Below the pieces are notes generated by a model. It was not told the origin of the DNA. It saw nothing but the letters and a program-made list of their open reading frames with translations, and did not search any database. Made by a program: the position numbers and the translations under genes. DNA of 64,000 nucleotides, from contig NZ_JAMOIC010000017.1 in NCBI RefSeq assembly GCF_024448895.1, forward strand, positions 61,401 to 125,400, in the 5' to 3' direction. The DNA comes from Stutzerimonas stutzeri. Its GTDB lineage: Bacteria; Pseudomonadota; Gammaproteobacteria; Pseudomonadales; Pseudomonadaceae. Below, one piece after another: positions 1 through 10,080 of this stretch; position 1 is the first letter of the stretch; each line of letters opens with the position of its first letter.

Positions 1-1314
1 GGACAACGTGCAGCACGCCTGATTGACTGCCAGCAGGCGGTAATTGGCGTCCATGATCGCCATTCCCTCGCTTGCCGCTTCGAATACAGTGGCTGCCAGC
101 CGTAGCTGCTCGGCCTGACGACGGCTTTCGCTGATGTCCCGACGGGTCCCGATCATGCGCAGCGCACGACCATCGGCGCTGCGCTCGATGACGCGACCCC
201 GATCTTCGATCCAGACAGAATTGCCGTCGTGCTGAAGCGCTCTGTATTGCACGGTATAGATTTCGGTCTCGCCCTTGAGGTGGGCGATCAGGTCATGACG
301 CACACGCGTGCCGTCCTCGGCATGCACCTCGGGGCGCTGTTGTTCGGCAAGCCGCAACCGGTCGCTCTGACCAATCCCGAAGATCACGTCCATGTCCGAG
401 TGGTGTACTTCGCCATTCACCAGATCCCAATCCCACATGCCCAGCTTGCTGGCTTCCAGCGCCAGAGTCAGCCGGGTCTCGCTTTCACGCAGTTCGGTGG
501 CGGTCGCGGCCAGCTCGGCAGTGCGTTCGTTGACCCGCCGCTCAAGCCCGTCGAATGCTTCACGCAGCTGGGTTTCAGCCTGCCGGCGCTGCTCGATCTC
601 GCGCGCCAGTTCGCCGTTCAGCTCGCTGGCTTCGCTGCGCATGCTTTCGAGCCGGCGTATCAATAGTTGGTTGTGCAGGCGCTGTTGCAGGCTGGTCGTC
701 ACCAGGCGATTGATCTGCCAGGCGATCATGCTCAGCGTGATCAGCACCATCGAAGCCAGCACGCCCCAGCCCTGCAGCTTCGCCTCCCCGCTGCTCAGCA
801 AAACCACCGCAGCGGGCAGCAGAGCGGGTATGGCGAAGGTGCCGAAAGCGCGCATCGAAACGCCGCAGGCCACACCGCCCGCGAAGATGACGGAGGCGAG
901 CGAGCCGAGCAACACGGCTTCCTGAAGAAACGAGCCGCCCACCGCCAGTTCGACGATGGCATAGCCGAATAATATGGCGCTGGCGGTGCTGGAGAGCAGA
1001 AAAGCTGTGAGCCAGCGGGGATTCGATTGTTCGTCGGCATCTGCCTGGACGAACCTGTGCGTCTGGCGCAGCCGCAGCAGCGCGAGCAGGAAGGTCAGCC
1101 CGGACCAGATCGCCAGCTCAGCCGTGAGGCCTTCGCTCCAGAGGACGGCAGGGAACACCAGGCTGGTGAGCACCATCAGCAGCAACGCGAGCCGCGATCC
1201 CTGATACAGCAGACGCGTGCGCTCCGTCCGTTGATCGACCTCGGCGAGGCTGAACGCGGCATGGTTCTCCACGGCCTTGGCAGCCGAGGGATTGGCTTGG
1301 ACGGATTCGATCAT
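1..1314 (-). CDS. PAS-domain membrane sensor protein, C-terminus beyond window
   Basis: An open frame runs leftward from ATG 1314 (preceded by AGAAAGCG) through position 1 without a stop, giving 438 codons of a longer protein. Residues about 40-190 hold five or six hydrophobic segments, so the N-terminus is a membrane sensor module. A charged coiled coil follows (about 200-280, with the stretch RRVNERTAELAATATELRE). A PAS domain with its PAC motif comes next (about 285-395, GMWDWDLVNGEVHHSD to MIGTRRDISESRRQAEQL), and a second PAS begins near residue 403 (FEAASEGMAIMDANYRLLAV). Proteins of this layout usually end in GGDEF/EAL or histidine kinase domains, but the output domain lies outside the window, so cyclic-di-GMP turnover is only a guess. 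It is divergent from uvrD across about 280 bp. Confidence 0.75.
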   Translation of the reverse strand, partial: MIESVQANPSAAKAVENHAAFSLAEVDQRTERTRLLYQGSRLALLLMVLTSLVFPAVLWSEGLTAELAIWSGLTFLLALLRLRQTHRFVQADADEQSNPRWLTAFLLSSTASAILFGYAIVELAVGGSFLQEAVLLGSLASVIFAGGVACGVSMRAFGTFAIPALLPAAVVLLSSGEAKLQGWGVLASMVLITLSMIAWQINRLVTTSLQQRLHNQLLIRRLESMRSEASELNGELAREIEQRRQAETQLREAFDGLERRVNERTAELAATATELRESETRLTLALEASKLGMWDWDLVNGEVHHSDMDVIFGIGQSDRLRLAEQQRPEVHAEDGTRVRHDLIAHLKGETEIYTVQYRALQHDGNSVWIEDRGRVIERSADGRALRMIGTRRDISESRRQAEQLRLAATVFEAASEGMAIMDANYRLLAVNQACCTLS

Positions 1315-1594
1315 CGCTTTCTAGTGATTGGTGTCTGGAACAGTACGAAGCACTGCAGCACCTCCCGATAATGGCACGTCGCTAGCGTCGGGTCATAGTC
1401 CGTCCGACCAAAGACAGGTACTGACAATACAACGGTATAGACCGAGCGGATTTCAATGGACATAGCGGGCTCTGCAAAGGCCGCCGCTTACTCTATAGCG
1501 GCTAGCCGGGGCCGATCTGAAGAGGGCGTCGGCATTGCCGGCGTCCGTCCGTTGCACGAGCGGATCGGGGAGATTTCCGGCTAGAATGGCGCCC

Positions 1595-3787
1595 ATGCAC
1601 GACGATCTCTCCTCTCTCCTAAATTCCCTCAACGATGCCCAGCGCCAGGCCGTGGCCGCGCCACTGGGTCGTCAATTGGTTCTCGCCGGTGCCGGCTCGG
1701 GTAAAACCCGCGTCCTGGTTCACCGCATCGCCTGGCTGCACCAGGTCGAGCGCGCATCATTGCACTCGATTCTTTCGGTGACCTTTACCAACAAGGCCGC
1801 CGCCGAGATGCGTCATCGCATCGAGCAGCTGATGAACGTCAACTCGCAAGGCATGTGGGTCGGCACCTTCCACGGGCTTGCACACCGGTTGCTGCGCGCT
1901 CACTGGCAGGAAGCGAAGCTGGCGCAGAACTTCCAGATTCTCGACTCCGACGACCAGCAGCGCCTAGTCAAGCGGGTGATCCGCGAGCTGGGTCTGGATG
2001 AGCAGCGCTGGCCCGCTCGTCAGGCCCAGTGGTGGATCAACGGGCAGAAGGACGAAGGCCTGCGGCCCAAGCACATCCAGCCCAGCGGCGACCTTTTCCT
2101 GGCGACCATGCTGAGCATCTATCAGGCCTACGAAGATGCCTGCGCCCGTGCCGGCGTCATCGACTTTTCCGAATTGCTGCTGCGCGCCCTGGACCTCTGG
2201 CGTGACAACCCGGGTCTGCTGGATCACTACCAGCGCCGCTTCCGCCACATTCTGGTGGACGAATTCCAGGACACCAACGCCGTCCAGTACGCCTGGCTGC
2301 GCTTCCTGGCCAAGGGCGGCGACAGCCTGATGGTGGTGGGCGACGACGATCAGTCGATCTACGGCTGGCGCGGGGCGCGGGTGGAAAACCTGCACCAGTT
2401 CAGCGAAGACTTCCAGGACGCCGAGACCATTCGCCTGGAGCAGAACTATCGCTCCACCGCCTGCATCCTCAAGGCCGCCAACGCGCTGATCGCCAATAAC
2501 CAGGGCCGCCTTGGCAAGGAACTCTGGACCGACGGCTGCGACGGCGAGCCGATCAGCCTGTATGCCGCGTTCAACGAACACGACGAAGCGCGCTATGTCG
2601 TCGAAAGCATCGAAAGCACGATCAAGAAGGACGGGCTGGCGCGCAGTGAGATCGCCATCCTCTATCGCTCCAACGCTCAGTCCCGCGTACTTGAAGAAGC
2701 GCTGTTGCGTGAGCGAATCCCGTACCGGATCTATGGTGGCCAGCGCTTCTTCGAGCGCGCCGAGATCAAGAACGCCATGGCCTACCTGCGCCTGATCCAG
2801 GCGCGTGACAACGACGCAGCGCTGGAGCGGGTGATCAACGTGCCGGCGCGCGGCATCGGCGAAAAGACTGTCGAGTGCCTGCGCCAGCTGGCCCGTCAGC
2901 AGGAAACCTCCATGTGGGCCGCGCTGCATCAGGCGGTCGGCACCAAGGTGGTCTCCGGCCGCGCGGCCAGCGCGCTGAACGGCTTCGTCGAACTGATCGA
3001 CACCCTGGCCCTGAAAGTCGAAGGCATGCAGCTGCACAACATGGCGCAGCTGGTTATCGAGCAATCCGGGCTACTCGCCTATCACCGCGACGAAAAAGGC
3101 GAGAAGGCCCAGGCACGGGTGGAAAACCTCGAGGAACTGGTCTCCGCCGCACGCGCCTTCGACCATTACAGCGAAGAAGAGGAAGACGAGCAGACCCCGC
3201 TGGCGGCGTTCCTCGATCACGCCTCGCTGGAAGCCGGCGAGCAGCAAGCAGGGGATCATGAAGACAGCGTTCAATTGATGACCCTGCACAGTGCCAAGGG
3301 CCTGGAGTTCCCGCTGGTATTCCTGGTCGGCATGGAAGAAGGTCTGTTCCCGCACAAGATGAGCCTGGAAGAACCCGGCCGTCTCGAGGAGGAACGCCGC
3401 CTGGCCTATGTCGGCATTACCCGCGCCATGCAACAGCTGATCATCACCTACGCTGAAACCCGCCGGCTCTACGGCACCGAGACCTACAACAAGGTCTCTC
3501 GCTTCGTACGCGAACTGCCGCCGGCCCTGGTCAGCGAAGTGCGTCTGAGCAACACCGTCAGCCGCAGCTTCAATACGCGCGGCATGGGCGGCGGCTCGCT
3601 GTTCGACGGCGCCAACGTGCCGGAAACCCCGTTCAACCTTGGTCAGCGGGTACGCCATTCCCTGTTCGGCGAAGGCACCATCCTCAATTTCGAGGGCTCG
3701 GGTGCTCAGGCGCGCGTGCAGGTGAACTTCGAAGACGAAGGGAGCAAGTGGTTGATGCTCAGTTATGCCAAACTGGAAGCGCTATGA
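1595..3787 (+). CDS. uvrD: DNA helicase II UvrD
   Basis: Superfamily 1 3'-5' helicase that unwinds DNA in nucleotide excision repair (removing UvrC and the cut oligonucleotide) and in methyl-directed mismatch repair. All landmark motifs are visible: Walker A AGAGSGKT at residues 31-38, VDEFQDTN (motif II), GDDDQSIYGWRGA (motif III), TLHSAKGLEF (motif V) and YVGITRAMQ (motif VI). The C-terminal tail has the UvrD Tudor-like element (GQRVRHSLFGEGTILNFEGSG). At 730 aa it has the expected length. ATG 1595 (MHDDLSSLLNSLND) is chosen because the family begins there; in-frame starts at 1535 and 1586 would add only unrelated residues. It is a single gene with a short gap to the next. Confidence 0.95.
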   Translation: MHDDLSSLLNSLNDAQRQAVAAPLGRQLVLAGAGSGKTRVLVHRIAWLHQVERASLHSILSVTFTNKAAAEMRHRIEQLMNVNSQGMWVGTFHGLAHRLLRAHWQEAKLAQNFQILDSDDQQRLVKRVIRELGLDEQRWPARQAQWWINGQKDEGLRPKHIQPSGDLFLATMLSIYQAYEDACARAGVIDFSELLLRALDLWRDNPGLLDHYQRRFRHILVDEFQDTNAVQYAWLRFLAKGGDSLMVVGDDDQSIYGWRGARVENLHQFSEDFQDAETIRLEQNYRSTACILKAANALIANNQGRLGKELWTDGCDGEPISLYAAFNEHDEARYVVESIESTIKKDGLARSEIAILYRSNAQSRVLEEALLRERIPYRIYGGQRFFERAEIKNAMAYLRLIQARDNDAALERVINVPARGIGEKTVECLRQLARQQETSMWAALHQAVGTKVVSGRAASALNGFVELIDTLALKVEGMQLHNMAQLVIEQSGLLAYHRDEKGEKAQARVENLEELVSAARAFDHYSEEEEDEQTPLAAFLDHASLEAGEQQAGDHEDSVQLMTLHSAKGLEFPLVFLVGMEEGLFPHKMSLEEPGRLEEERRLAYVGITRAMQQLIITYAETRRLYGTETYNKVSRFVRELPPALVSEVRLSNTVSRSFNTRGMGGGSLFDGANVPETPFNLGQRVRHSLFGEGTILNFEGSGAQARVQVNFEDEGSKWLMLSYAKLEAL

Positions 3788-3842
3788 CGTTTACGTCAAC
3801 TTATACCCATACTAATAAAATTCGCCAAAGGAACAGCCATTC

Positions 3843-4952
3843 ATGAAACGCCGTCACTTGTTTGGTGCCGCTACTGCCCTGCTTGCATCGCTCAGCCTTG
3901 CAGGCTGCAACGACGAGAAGAAAGTCGAATCCACCGCCGAGCCCAAGGCTGCCGCCAGCGAAGCGCCCAAGACCTACAACTGGAAGATGGTCACCGCCTG
4001 GCCGAAGAACTACCCGGGCCTGGGAACCGCTGCGCAGCGTCTGGCCGACCGGGTCAACGCCATGAGCGACGGCCGCCTGACCATCAAGGTCTATGCCGGC
4101 GGCGAGCTGGTCCCTGCCCTCGAAGTGTTCGATGCCGTCTCCCGCGGCACCGCCGAGCTAGGCCACGGCGCGGCCTACTACTGGAAGGGCAAGGTGCCCA
4201 CCGCTCAGTTCTTCACCTCAGTGCCGTTCGGCCTGTCGACCAGCGAAATGAACGCCTGGCTGACCCGTGGTGGCGGCCAGGCATTCTGGGACGAAGCCTA
4301 CGCCCCCTACGGCGTCAAACCCATGGTGGTCGGCAACACCGGCATGCAGATGGGCGGCTGGTTCAACAAGGAAATCAATTCCCTGCAGGACCTGCAGGGC
4401 CTGAAAATCCGTACACCTGGCCTGGGCGGCGAAGTGCTGACCCGTCTCGGCGCGACCACCGTCAACATGCCCGGCGGCGAAGTGTTCACCGCCCTGCAGA
4501 CGGGCGCCATCGATGCCACCGACTGGGTCAGCCCTTACAACGACCTCGCGTTCGGCCTGCACAAAGCCGCCAAGTACTACTACTACCCGGGCTGGCAGGA
4601 ACCACAGGCCGTGCTGGAAATGCTGATCAACCAGAAAGCCCTCGACAGCTTGCCTGAAGATCTTCGCGCCATCCTCACCGAAGCCGCTGGTGCCGCCAGT
4701 CGCGACATGATCGACGACTATGTCTACAACAACGCCATGGCGCTCGATCAGCTCAAGCAGCAGGGCACGCAGCTCAAGCGTTTCCCCGATGAAGTGCTGG
4801 CGGCGATGCGCGAGCAGTCCGACGTCGTGCTTGGCGAGCTGGCTCAGCAAAGCGAGCTGAACGGCCGTATCTGGGCGTCGATGAAAGCCTTCCAGGAGCA
4901 AGTGACGCCGATGCACGAGATCTCCGAGAAAGAGCTGTATAACTGGCGTTGA
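3843..4952 (+). CDS. TRAP transporter solute-binding lipoprotein, DctP family (orphan)
   Basis: Periplasmic substrate-binding subunit of a tripartite ATP-independent (TRAP) transporter, 369 aa. Residues 1-22 are a lipoprotein signal with lipobox LAGC and Cys22 as the acylation site, so it is likely anchored in a membrane. The mature part shows the DctP fold: WKMVTAWPKNYPG at the start, AQFFTSVPFGL, and the ligand-pocket segment LKIRTPGLGGEVLTRLG with the family arginine. This sequence type resembles the subgroup that binds mannitol, halobenzoate or 2-oxo acids (COG4663-like); the substrate cannot be told from sequence. A clear AAAGGAA ribosome site precedes ATG 3843. No DctQ or DctM membrane subunits are adjacent, which is unusual because they normally form one operon. 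Confidence 0.88.
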   Translation: MKRRHLFGAATALLASLSLAGCNDEKKVESTAEPKAAASEAPKTYNWKMVTAWPKNYPGLGTAAQRLADRVNAMSDGRLTIKVYAGGELVPALEVFDAVSRGTAELGHGAAYYWKGKVPTAQFFTSVPFGLSTSEMNAWLTRGGGQAFWDEAYAPYGVKPMVVGNTGMQMGGWFNKEINSLQDLQGLKIRTPGLGGEVLTRLGATTVNMPGGEVFTALQTGAIDATDWVSPYNDLAFGLHKAAKYYYYPGWQEPQAVLEMLINQKALDSLPEDLRAILTEAAGAASRDMIDDYVYNNAMALDQLKQQGTQLKRFPDEVLAAMREQSDVVLGELAQQSELNGRIWASMKAFQEQVTPMHEISEKELYNWR

Positions 4953-5085
4953 GCCCTTGCTCCGTTGCGCTTTCGATGATCAGCAAACGCAACGGGGCAA
5001 AAGCCCGAAACACTCTGCAACTAGCGCGGCCTCACCAGGCCGTGCACCATCCGCTTCGTATCTTCGTCCAATTCAGGAATACAAA

Positions 5086-5922
5086 ATGCAACGTGTGCTC
5101 AGCATTTTCATGGCGCTGTGTATCGGCCTGACCCTCAGCCTCGACGTCCACGCCAAGCGTTTCGGCGGCGGCAAGAGCTTTGGTTCGGCGCCCAGCCATC
5201 AGAGCCGCCAGGCGCCTCAGCAAACTCAGGCCGCACCCAACCAGGCTGGCCGTCAGACGCCCGCCGCTGCCAGCGGTGCTTCGCGCTGGCTCGGACCGTT
5301 GGCTGGTCTCGCTGCTGGTGGCCTGCTCGCCTCCATGTTCATGGGTGACGGTTTCGAAGGCATCCAGTTCATGGATATCCTGATCTTCGGTGCTATCGCA
5401 TTCCTGCTGTTCCGCTTCCTGGCAGCCCGTCGCCGCCAGCAGCAGCCAGCCATGGCCGGACACGCACCGATGCAGCGCGAAATGCCTGCGCAGCCTTCGA
5501 TCTTTGGTGGCAGCTCCAGCTCAGTTGCTGCCGCTCCGGTGATCAACGCCCCGGCCTGGTTCAACGAGCAGAACTTCGTATCTGCCGCCCGCGAACATTT
5601 CTTGTCCCTGCAGCAACACTGGGACGCCAATGAAATGGACAAGATTGGCGAATTCGTTACCCCGCAACTGCATGAGTTCCTGATGCGTGAACGTGCCGAG
5701 ATCGGCGATGCCTATCAGGCGACCTACATCGACAATCTGCAGATTCAGCTCGATGGCGTCGATGATCAGGCTGACAAGACCATCGCCACCCTCACCTTCG
5801 TCGGCGTGTCGAAGAACTCGCGCTTCGATCAGGGCGAGCCGTTCAGCGAAAGCTGGCGCATGGAACGTGCTCAGGGCGAAAACCAGCCGTGGCTGGTGGC
5901 GGGCATCCGCCAGAACGCCTGA
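5086..5922 (+). CDS. Tim44-like domain membrane protein
   Basis: A 278-aa protein with an N-terminal signal peptide (MQRVLSIFMALCIGLTLSL...HA, residues 1-23). A Gln/Ala/Pro-rich low-complexity linker beginning KRFGGGKSFGSAPSHQS follows, then one or two membrane segments (about 67-80 and 90-108, with MDILIFGAIAFLLFRFLAA). The C-terminal Tim44-like domain spans roughly residues 155-275 (FVSAAREHFLSLQQHWDANEMDKI...LHEFLMRERAEIGD). This family is common in proteobacteria as a small inner-membrane protein next to no fixed partner; its function is not established. ATG 5086 is chosen because it yields the signal peptide; longer in-frame starts do not. A terminator hairpin follows at 5941. Confidence 0.85.
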   Translation: MQRVLSIFMALCIGLTLSLDVHAKRFGGGKSFGSAPSHQSRQAPQQTQAAPNQAGRQTPAAASGASRWLGPLAGLAAGGLLASMFMGDGFEGIQFMDILIFGAIAFLLFRFLAARRRQQQPAMAGHAPMQREMPAQPSIFGGSSSSVAAAPVINAPAWFNEQNFVSAAREHFLSLQQHWDANEMDKIGEFVTPQLHEFLMRERAEIGDAYQATYIDNLQIQLDGVDDQADKTIATLTFVGVSKNSRFDQGEPFSESWRMERAQGENQPWLVAGIRQNA

Positions 5923-5940
5923 GTGGCGCAGACGTAAAGA

Positions 5941-5964
5941 AAACCCGGGCTTGCCCGGGTTTTT
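5941..5964 (+). terminator. Rho-independent terminator after the Tim44-like gene
   Basis: A perfect GC-rich hairpin, AAACCCGGGC-TT-GCCCGGGTTTTT, with a two-base loop and a T run, lies 18 bp past the stop at 5922. It separates the Tim44-like gene from selA. Confidence 0.9.
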
Positions 5965-6143
5965 CATATCCAGGGTGCGCGCAGGCCAACTGAACCCGAT
6001 GCCGGTTCAAGCGTCTATGTTGCTTGCGAAACACTAAAAAGAACGGAGTCCTGCGTGTCAGGCAACCTCGCCATAGGGTCCATCGCCATCAGCACGGCCC
6101 GCGCCCCCTTCCCCTTTCCGAATCGCCAGCCGGTTCGCCAAGC

Positions 6144-7553
6144 ATGAGCAGCGTTCGCCTGCCATCGGTCGACCGTCTGTTGCGTGCACCCGCTTGCGAG
6201 CCGTTGCAACAGCGTTACGGACGTGAAGCGCTTCTCGGCACCCTGCGAGACCTGCTCGACGAACTGCGCGAACCCGCTCGCCACGGCCAACTGGCTGCGC
6301 TGGAGCTGTCAGAGGCAGTGCTTGCCGGCCGCGCAGGCGAGCGTCTGGCCAACCAGCACCGCAGCCGCGTGCGCCGCGTGTTCAACCTCACTGGCACGGT
6401 GCTGCACACCAACCTCGGCCGCGCGCTGCTACCTGATGAAGCCATCGAGGCCATCACGCTGGCAGCGCGTTATCCAATGAATCTCGAGTTCGATCTGGCC
6501 AGCGGCAAACGCGGCGACCGTGACGACCTCATCGAAGGCCTGATCCGCGAGCTGACTGGCGCCGAAGCTGTCACGGTGGTCAACAACAACGCCGCCGCCG
6601 TGCTACTGGCGCTTAACAGCCTTGGCGCGCGCAAGGAAGGGATCATCTCCCGTGGTGAGCTGATCGAGATTGGCGGCGCCTTCCGCATTCCCGACATCAT
6701 GGCCCGGGCTGGCGTGAAGCTGCACGAGGTCGGCACCACCAACCGCACCCACGCCAAGGATTACGAAGCGGCGATCAATCCCCGCTCGGGCCTGTTGATG
6801 CGTGTGCACACCAGCAACTACAGCGTGCAGGGCTTCACTGCCAGCGTCGCCACGGCCGAGCTGGCATCCATCGCCCGCGCCCATGGCCTGCCGCTGCTGG
6901 AAGACCTCGGCAGTGGCAGCCTTATCGATCTATCTCGCTGGGGCCTGCCAAAAGAACCCACCGTGCAGGAAGCCCTGCGCGATGGCGCCAACATCGTGAC
7001 CTTCAGTGGCGACAAGCTGCTCGGCGGCCCCCAGGCAGGGTTGATCGTCGGCAGCCGTGAGCTGATCCAGAAGATCAAGAAGAACCCGCTCAAGCGCGCC
7101 CTGCGCGTCGACAAGCTGACCCTTGCCGCGCTTGAAGCTGTACTCAATCTCTACCGTGACCCATACCGCCTCGGCGAGCGACTGACCAGCCTGCGCCTGC
7201 TCAGCCGCCCGCAGCTGGACATCCGTACTCAGGCAGAGCGGATCGCACCCTCAGTCGCTTCGGCCATTGGCGAGCCCTGGCAGGTCGCTGTCGAGGATGC
7301 CCTCGGCATGATCGGCAGTGGCGCCCAACCGGTTGCACGACTGCCAAGCGCCGCGCTCTGCATTCGCCCGTTGCAACCCCGCCGTTTGCGCGGTCGCAGC
7401 CTGCGTCAGCTCGAAGAAGCGCTGCGCTGCATGCCGATCCCGATTCTCGGCCGGGTTGCCGACGACGCCCTCTGGCTCGATCTGCGCCAGCTGGACGACG
7501 AGCCGGCCTTCCTTGAACAGCTGCCGCATCTGCAACGGGAGCTGGCGTCATGA
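6144..7553 (+). CDS. selA: L-seryl-tRNA(Sec) selenium transferase SelA
   Basis: Pyridoxal-phosphate enzyme that converts Ser-tRNA(Sec) to Sec-tRNA(Sec) using selenophosphate; in bacteria it works as a large ring-shaped homo-oligomer. The protein is 469 aa, close to the E. coli length. The PLP lysine lies in [13 protein letters not shown] (Lys about 291), and the family segments [16 protein letters not shown] and [15 protein letters not shown] are present. ATG 6144 ([13 protein letters not shown]) is preferred over an in-frame upstream start, which adds about 40 basic residues not seen in the family. The stop overlaps the selB start by four bases (ATGA), so the two are translationally coupled. 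selC lies just downstream, completing the Sec insertion set apart from selD. Confidence 0.95.
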   Translation: MSSVRLPSVDRLLRAPACEPLQQRYGREALLGTLRDLLDELREPARHGQLAALELSEAVLAGRAGERLANQHRSRVRRVFNLTGTVLHTNLGRALLPDEAIEAITLAARYPMNLEFDLASGKRGDRDDLIEGLIRELTGAEAVTVVNNNAAAVLLALNSLGARKEGIISRGELIEIGGAFRIPDIMARAGVKLHEVGTTNRTHAKDYEAAINPRSGLLMRVHTSNYSVQGFTASVATAELASIARAHGLPLLEDLGSGSLIDLSRWGLPKEPTVQEALRDGANIVTFSGDKLLGGPQAGLIVGSRELIQKIKKNPLKRALRVDKLTLAALEAVLNLYRDPYRLGERLTSLRLLSRPQLDIRTQAERIAPSVASAIGEPWQVAVEDALGMIGSGAQPVARLPSAALCIRPLQPRRLRGRSLRQLEEALRCMPIPILGRVADDALWLDLRQLDDEPAFLEQLPHLQRELAS

Positions 7554-9466
7554 TCATCGGCACCGCCGGCCACATCGACCACGGCAAGACCGCCCTGCTC
7601 AAAGCGCTGACCGGACAGGAGGGCGACCGCCGCCGCGAAGAGCGTCTGCGCGGCATCACCATCGACCTCGGCTACCTGTACGCATCCCTTGGTGAGGCCG
7701 ACCTCACCGGATTCATCGACGTGCCCGGCCACGAGAAATTCGTCCACAACATGCTCGCCGGCGCCTGCGGCATTGACTGCGTGCTGCTGGTGGTTGCGGC
7801 GGACGACGGCGTGATGCCGCAAACCCGTGAGCACCTGGCGATCATCGAACTGCTGGGCATCCGCCGCGCGCTCGTGGCCATGACCAAGATCGACCGGGTC
7901 GAGGACGCGCGCATCGCTGAAGTGCACCTGCAGATAGAAGCGCTGTTGGAAGCCGGGCCGCTGGCAGGTGCGCCGATCCTGCCGGTCTCCAGCGTATCCG
8001 GTGAAGGCATCGACGCGCTCCGCTCGCTGTTGATCGAGCAAGCCGCCGAGGTGCAGGCGCGTCGTGAAGACGGCCATTTCCGCCTCGCCATCGACCGCGC
8101 ATTCAGCGTCACCGGTACCGGTGTGGTCGTGACTGGCACCGCCTTTGCGGGACGGGTCCAGGTTGGCGATGAGCTGGTCCTGAGCCCATCCGGTCGAAGC
8201 GTTCGTGTGCGCGGGCTGCACGCCCAGAATCAGAAAGCCGAGCAGGCACAGGCCGGCCAGCGCGTCGCCCTTAACCTCGCCGGCGACCGCCTTTCGGTAG
8301 ATGACATCAGCCGCGGCGACTGGCTGGTGAAACCTGAGCTGCAAGCCGCAACCCGGCGCATCGATATCGAATTCACCCTGTTACCCGGCGAAGCCCGCGA
8401 GCTGCGCCACTGGACGCCGGTGCACATTCATCTCGGCGCCCAGGACGTCACCGGCCGCATCGCGCTGCTTGAAGGCGAATGCCTGGCGCCCGGCGGCCAC
8501 GTGCACGCACAGTTGCTACTCAACGCGCCTGCACATGCCGTACACGGGGACCGCGTGGTGCTGCGCGACCAGTCCGCCCAGCGCACGCTTGGTGGCGGTC
8601 GCGTGCTCGACCCCTTCGCCCCGCCGCGCAACCGCCACCGTCAGGCACGTCTGGCCGTGCTGCGTGCACTGGCTGGCGAAACATTGGAAGAAATTCTGCC
8701 GGGCCTGCTGCCCAGCGCCATCAACGGCCTGGAGCCGGCGCTGCTGGAACGGCAGTTCAATCGGCCCCGACACACCTGGCGCCTGCCGGACGAAGCACTG
8801 GAAATCAACACCCGAGTGGGCCCGCGGCTGTTCGAGCGCGGTACCTGGGAATATCTCGAACAGAGTCTGGTCGCCGCCCTGCAACGCTTCCATGAAGCAC
8901 AACCGGACGAACTCGGACCGGACCGCGACCGCCTGCGCCGCTATGCGCTGCCGCAGCTGGAGCGACCGATCTATCTCGCCCTGCTCGAAGCCGTGCTGGC
9001 CGCCGGCACCATCGAAGCCAGCGGCCCATGGCTGCACCTGCCCGGCCATCGCGTTCGTCTGACCGAAGAGGAAGAAGCGCTGAAAGCTCGACTCTGGCCG
9101 CTGCTCGAAGCCGCACGCTTCGATCCGCCCTGGGTGCGGGACCTGGCCAGCGAACTGAATGTCGAGGAAGACCAGGTTCGGCACCTGTTGCGCAAACTGT
9201 CGCGCATCGGCGAGTTGCAACAGGTCGTAAAGGACCTGTTCTACACCGACTCAACCATCCGCCAGCTCGCCAGCCAGGTGCTGGACATGGAACGCCAATC
9301 CGGCGTCATCCGCGCCGCCGCCTTCCGCGACCAGATCCAGCTCGGCCGCAAACGCAGCATCCAGCTGCTCGAACACTTCGACCGCATAGGCCTCACCCGC
9401 CGCTTCGGCAACGAACGCAAGGTGCGACCCGACAGCGCCTTGGCCTCGGAGCCCGAGGTCAGGTAG
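7550..9466 (+). CDS. selB: Selenocysteine-specific elongation factor SelB
   Basis: GTPase that carries Sec-tRNA(Sec) to the ribosome and binds the SECIS hairpin of selenoprotein mRNAs, allowing UGA to be read as selenocysteine. At 638 aa it has the four-domain layout. The G domain shows G1 [17 protein letters not shown]3 [12 protein letters not shown] and G4 TKID. Beta-barrel domains II/III follow ([18 protein letters not shown]), and the C-terminal winged-helix region for SECIS binding runs about residues 400-630 ([19 protein letters not shown] and [23 protein letters not shown]). It overlaps selA by four bases. No selenoprotein gene is evident in this window, so its clients (typically formate dehydrogenases) are elsewhere. 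Confidence 0.95.
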   Translation: MIIGTAGHIDHGKTALLKALTGQEGDRRREERLRGITIDLGYLYASLGEADLTGFIDVPGHEKFVHNMLAGACGIDCVLLVVAADDGVMPQTREHLAIIELLGIRRALVAMTKIDRVEDARIAEVHLQIEALLEAGPLAGAPILPVSSVSGEGIDALRSLLIEQAAEVQARREDGHFRLAIDRAFSVTGTGVVVTGTAFAGRVQVGDELVLSPSGRSVRVRGLHAQNQKAEQAQAGQRVALNLAGDRLSVDDISRGDWLVKPELQAATRRIDIEFTLLPGEARELRHWTPVHIHLGAQDVTGRIALLEGECLAPGGHVHAQLLLNAPAHAVHGDRVVLRDQSAQRTLGGGRVLDPFAPPRNRHRQARLAVLRALAGETLEEILPGLLPSAINGLEPALLERQFNRPRHTWRLPDEALEINTRVGPRLFERGTWEYLEQSLVAALQRFHEAQPDELGPDRDRLRRYALPQLERPIYLALLEAVLAAGTIEASGPWLHLPGHRVRLTEEEEALKARLWPLLEAARFDPPWVRDLASELNVEEDQVRHLLRKLSRIGELQQVVKDLFYTDSTIRQLASQVLDMERQSGVIRAAAFRDQIQLGRKRSIQLLEHFDRIGLTRRFGNERKVRPDSALASEPEVR

Positions 9467-9510
9467 GCTGCTTACCAATCTCCAGTCCAGACCTCATTCG
9501 AGGCCTCGCT

Positions 9511-9606
9511 GGAAGGCAATCGCACCCGGTGGTGCGGCCGGGCTTCAAACCCGGTTGGGGGCGGCAGCCGTTCCTGGGTGGGTTCGACTCCCACTGCCTT
9601 CCGCCA
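9511..9606 (+). tRNA. selC: tRNA-Sec (anticodon TCA)
   Basis: A 96-nt tRNA of selenocysteine type. The extended acceptor stem pairs GGAAGGCA at the 5' end with TGCCTTCC at the 3' end, followed by discriminator G and encoded CCA. The anticodon TCA is at 9545-9547 within GGGCTTCAAACCC, the variable arm is long (GGGGGCGGCAGCCGTTCC), and the T loop is GGTTCGACTCC. It follows selB by 44 bp. selC is a classic integration site for genomic islands, and the 3' end is repeated at 11195-11211. Confidence 0.95.
9588..9604 (+). repeat. attL-like direct repeat inside selC 3' end
   Basis: The 17-mer CTCCCACTGCCTTCCGC at the 3' end of tRNA-Sec recurs exactly at 11195-11211 in the same orientation. GTTC also precedes both copies at the same offset (two mismatches between). 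Tyrosine recombinases of islands commonly use the 3' end of a tRNA gene as attB, so this is read as the intact, tRNA-reconstituting attachment site. Confidence 0.65.
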
Positions 9607-9780
9607 TTTCTCGCTCTGAAAGCCCCTAACTACGCGGCCTCCAGCTACTCGACCGGAGCGGCGCCGGCTTGGGTGTCGAAGAAGTGTCGAAAACTGGCGA
9701 CTTCCCTTACTGGCAAGAGCATCATGCGACTAGATATCACTTTGATATCATATCGACATGCCAGCAAGAGGAAGCACCAA

Positions 9781-9915
9781 ATGAAGAAGATTTCTGCCGT
9801 GATCATCGCTGCTTTGATTGCAGTAACTTCCGCATCCGCTTTCGCCCACAGTGGCGGTACAGATTCCAAAGGTTGCCATCGCAATCACAAAACCGGCGAC
9901 TACCACTGTCACTAA
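9781..9915 (+). CDS. YHYH-type secreted mini-protein
   Basis: A 44-aa protein. Residues 1-22 form a signal peptide (MKKISAVIIAALIAVTSASA), leaving a mature peptide of about 22 residues, HSGGTDSKGCHRNHKTGDYHCH, that is rich in His with two Cys (32 and 43). The motif HSGGTDxxGCHxNHKTGxYHCH is the recurrent YHYH domain found in many small exported bacterial proteins and at the ends of some nucleases. The clustered His and Cys suggest metal binding, which is inference; the function is not established. It has an AGAGGAAGCACCAA ribosome site and lies 175 bp past selC, inside the presumed island remnant. Confidence 0.75.
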   Translation: MKKISAVIIAALIAVTSASAFAHSGGTDSKGCHRNHKTGDYHCH

Positions 9916-10080
9916 GCACCCTTACCTTCGCTCCGCTTTGGAGGGAATCTAAGTTTGTAGCGGGTTCGCGCGTACGTAGAAGTTCGCGAACTCTAAGATA
10001 TTGCCGGCCAGCGTAGTCTGAGCTGCTCGGCACTGGAGTAATAAGTAGGAGTTATTAGGCGAACCGAACTTTGATGATTT

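Noticed and set aside
1380-1594. LexA box before uvrD
   Set aside because: The best stretch does not keep the CTG-N10-CAG pattern, so SOS control is not claimed.
9610-9780. Integrase fragment next to selC
   Set aside because: I looked for one in both strands because the site is an island hotspot, but no tyrosine recombinase motif is visible.
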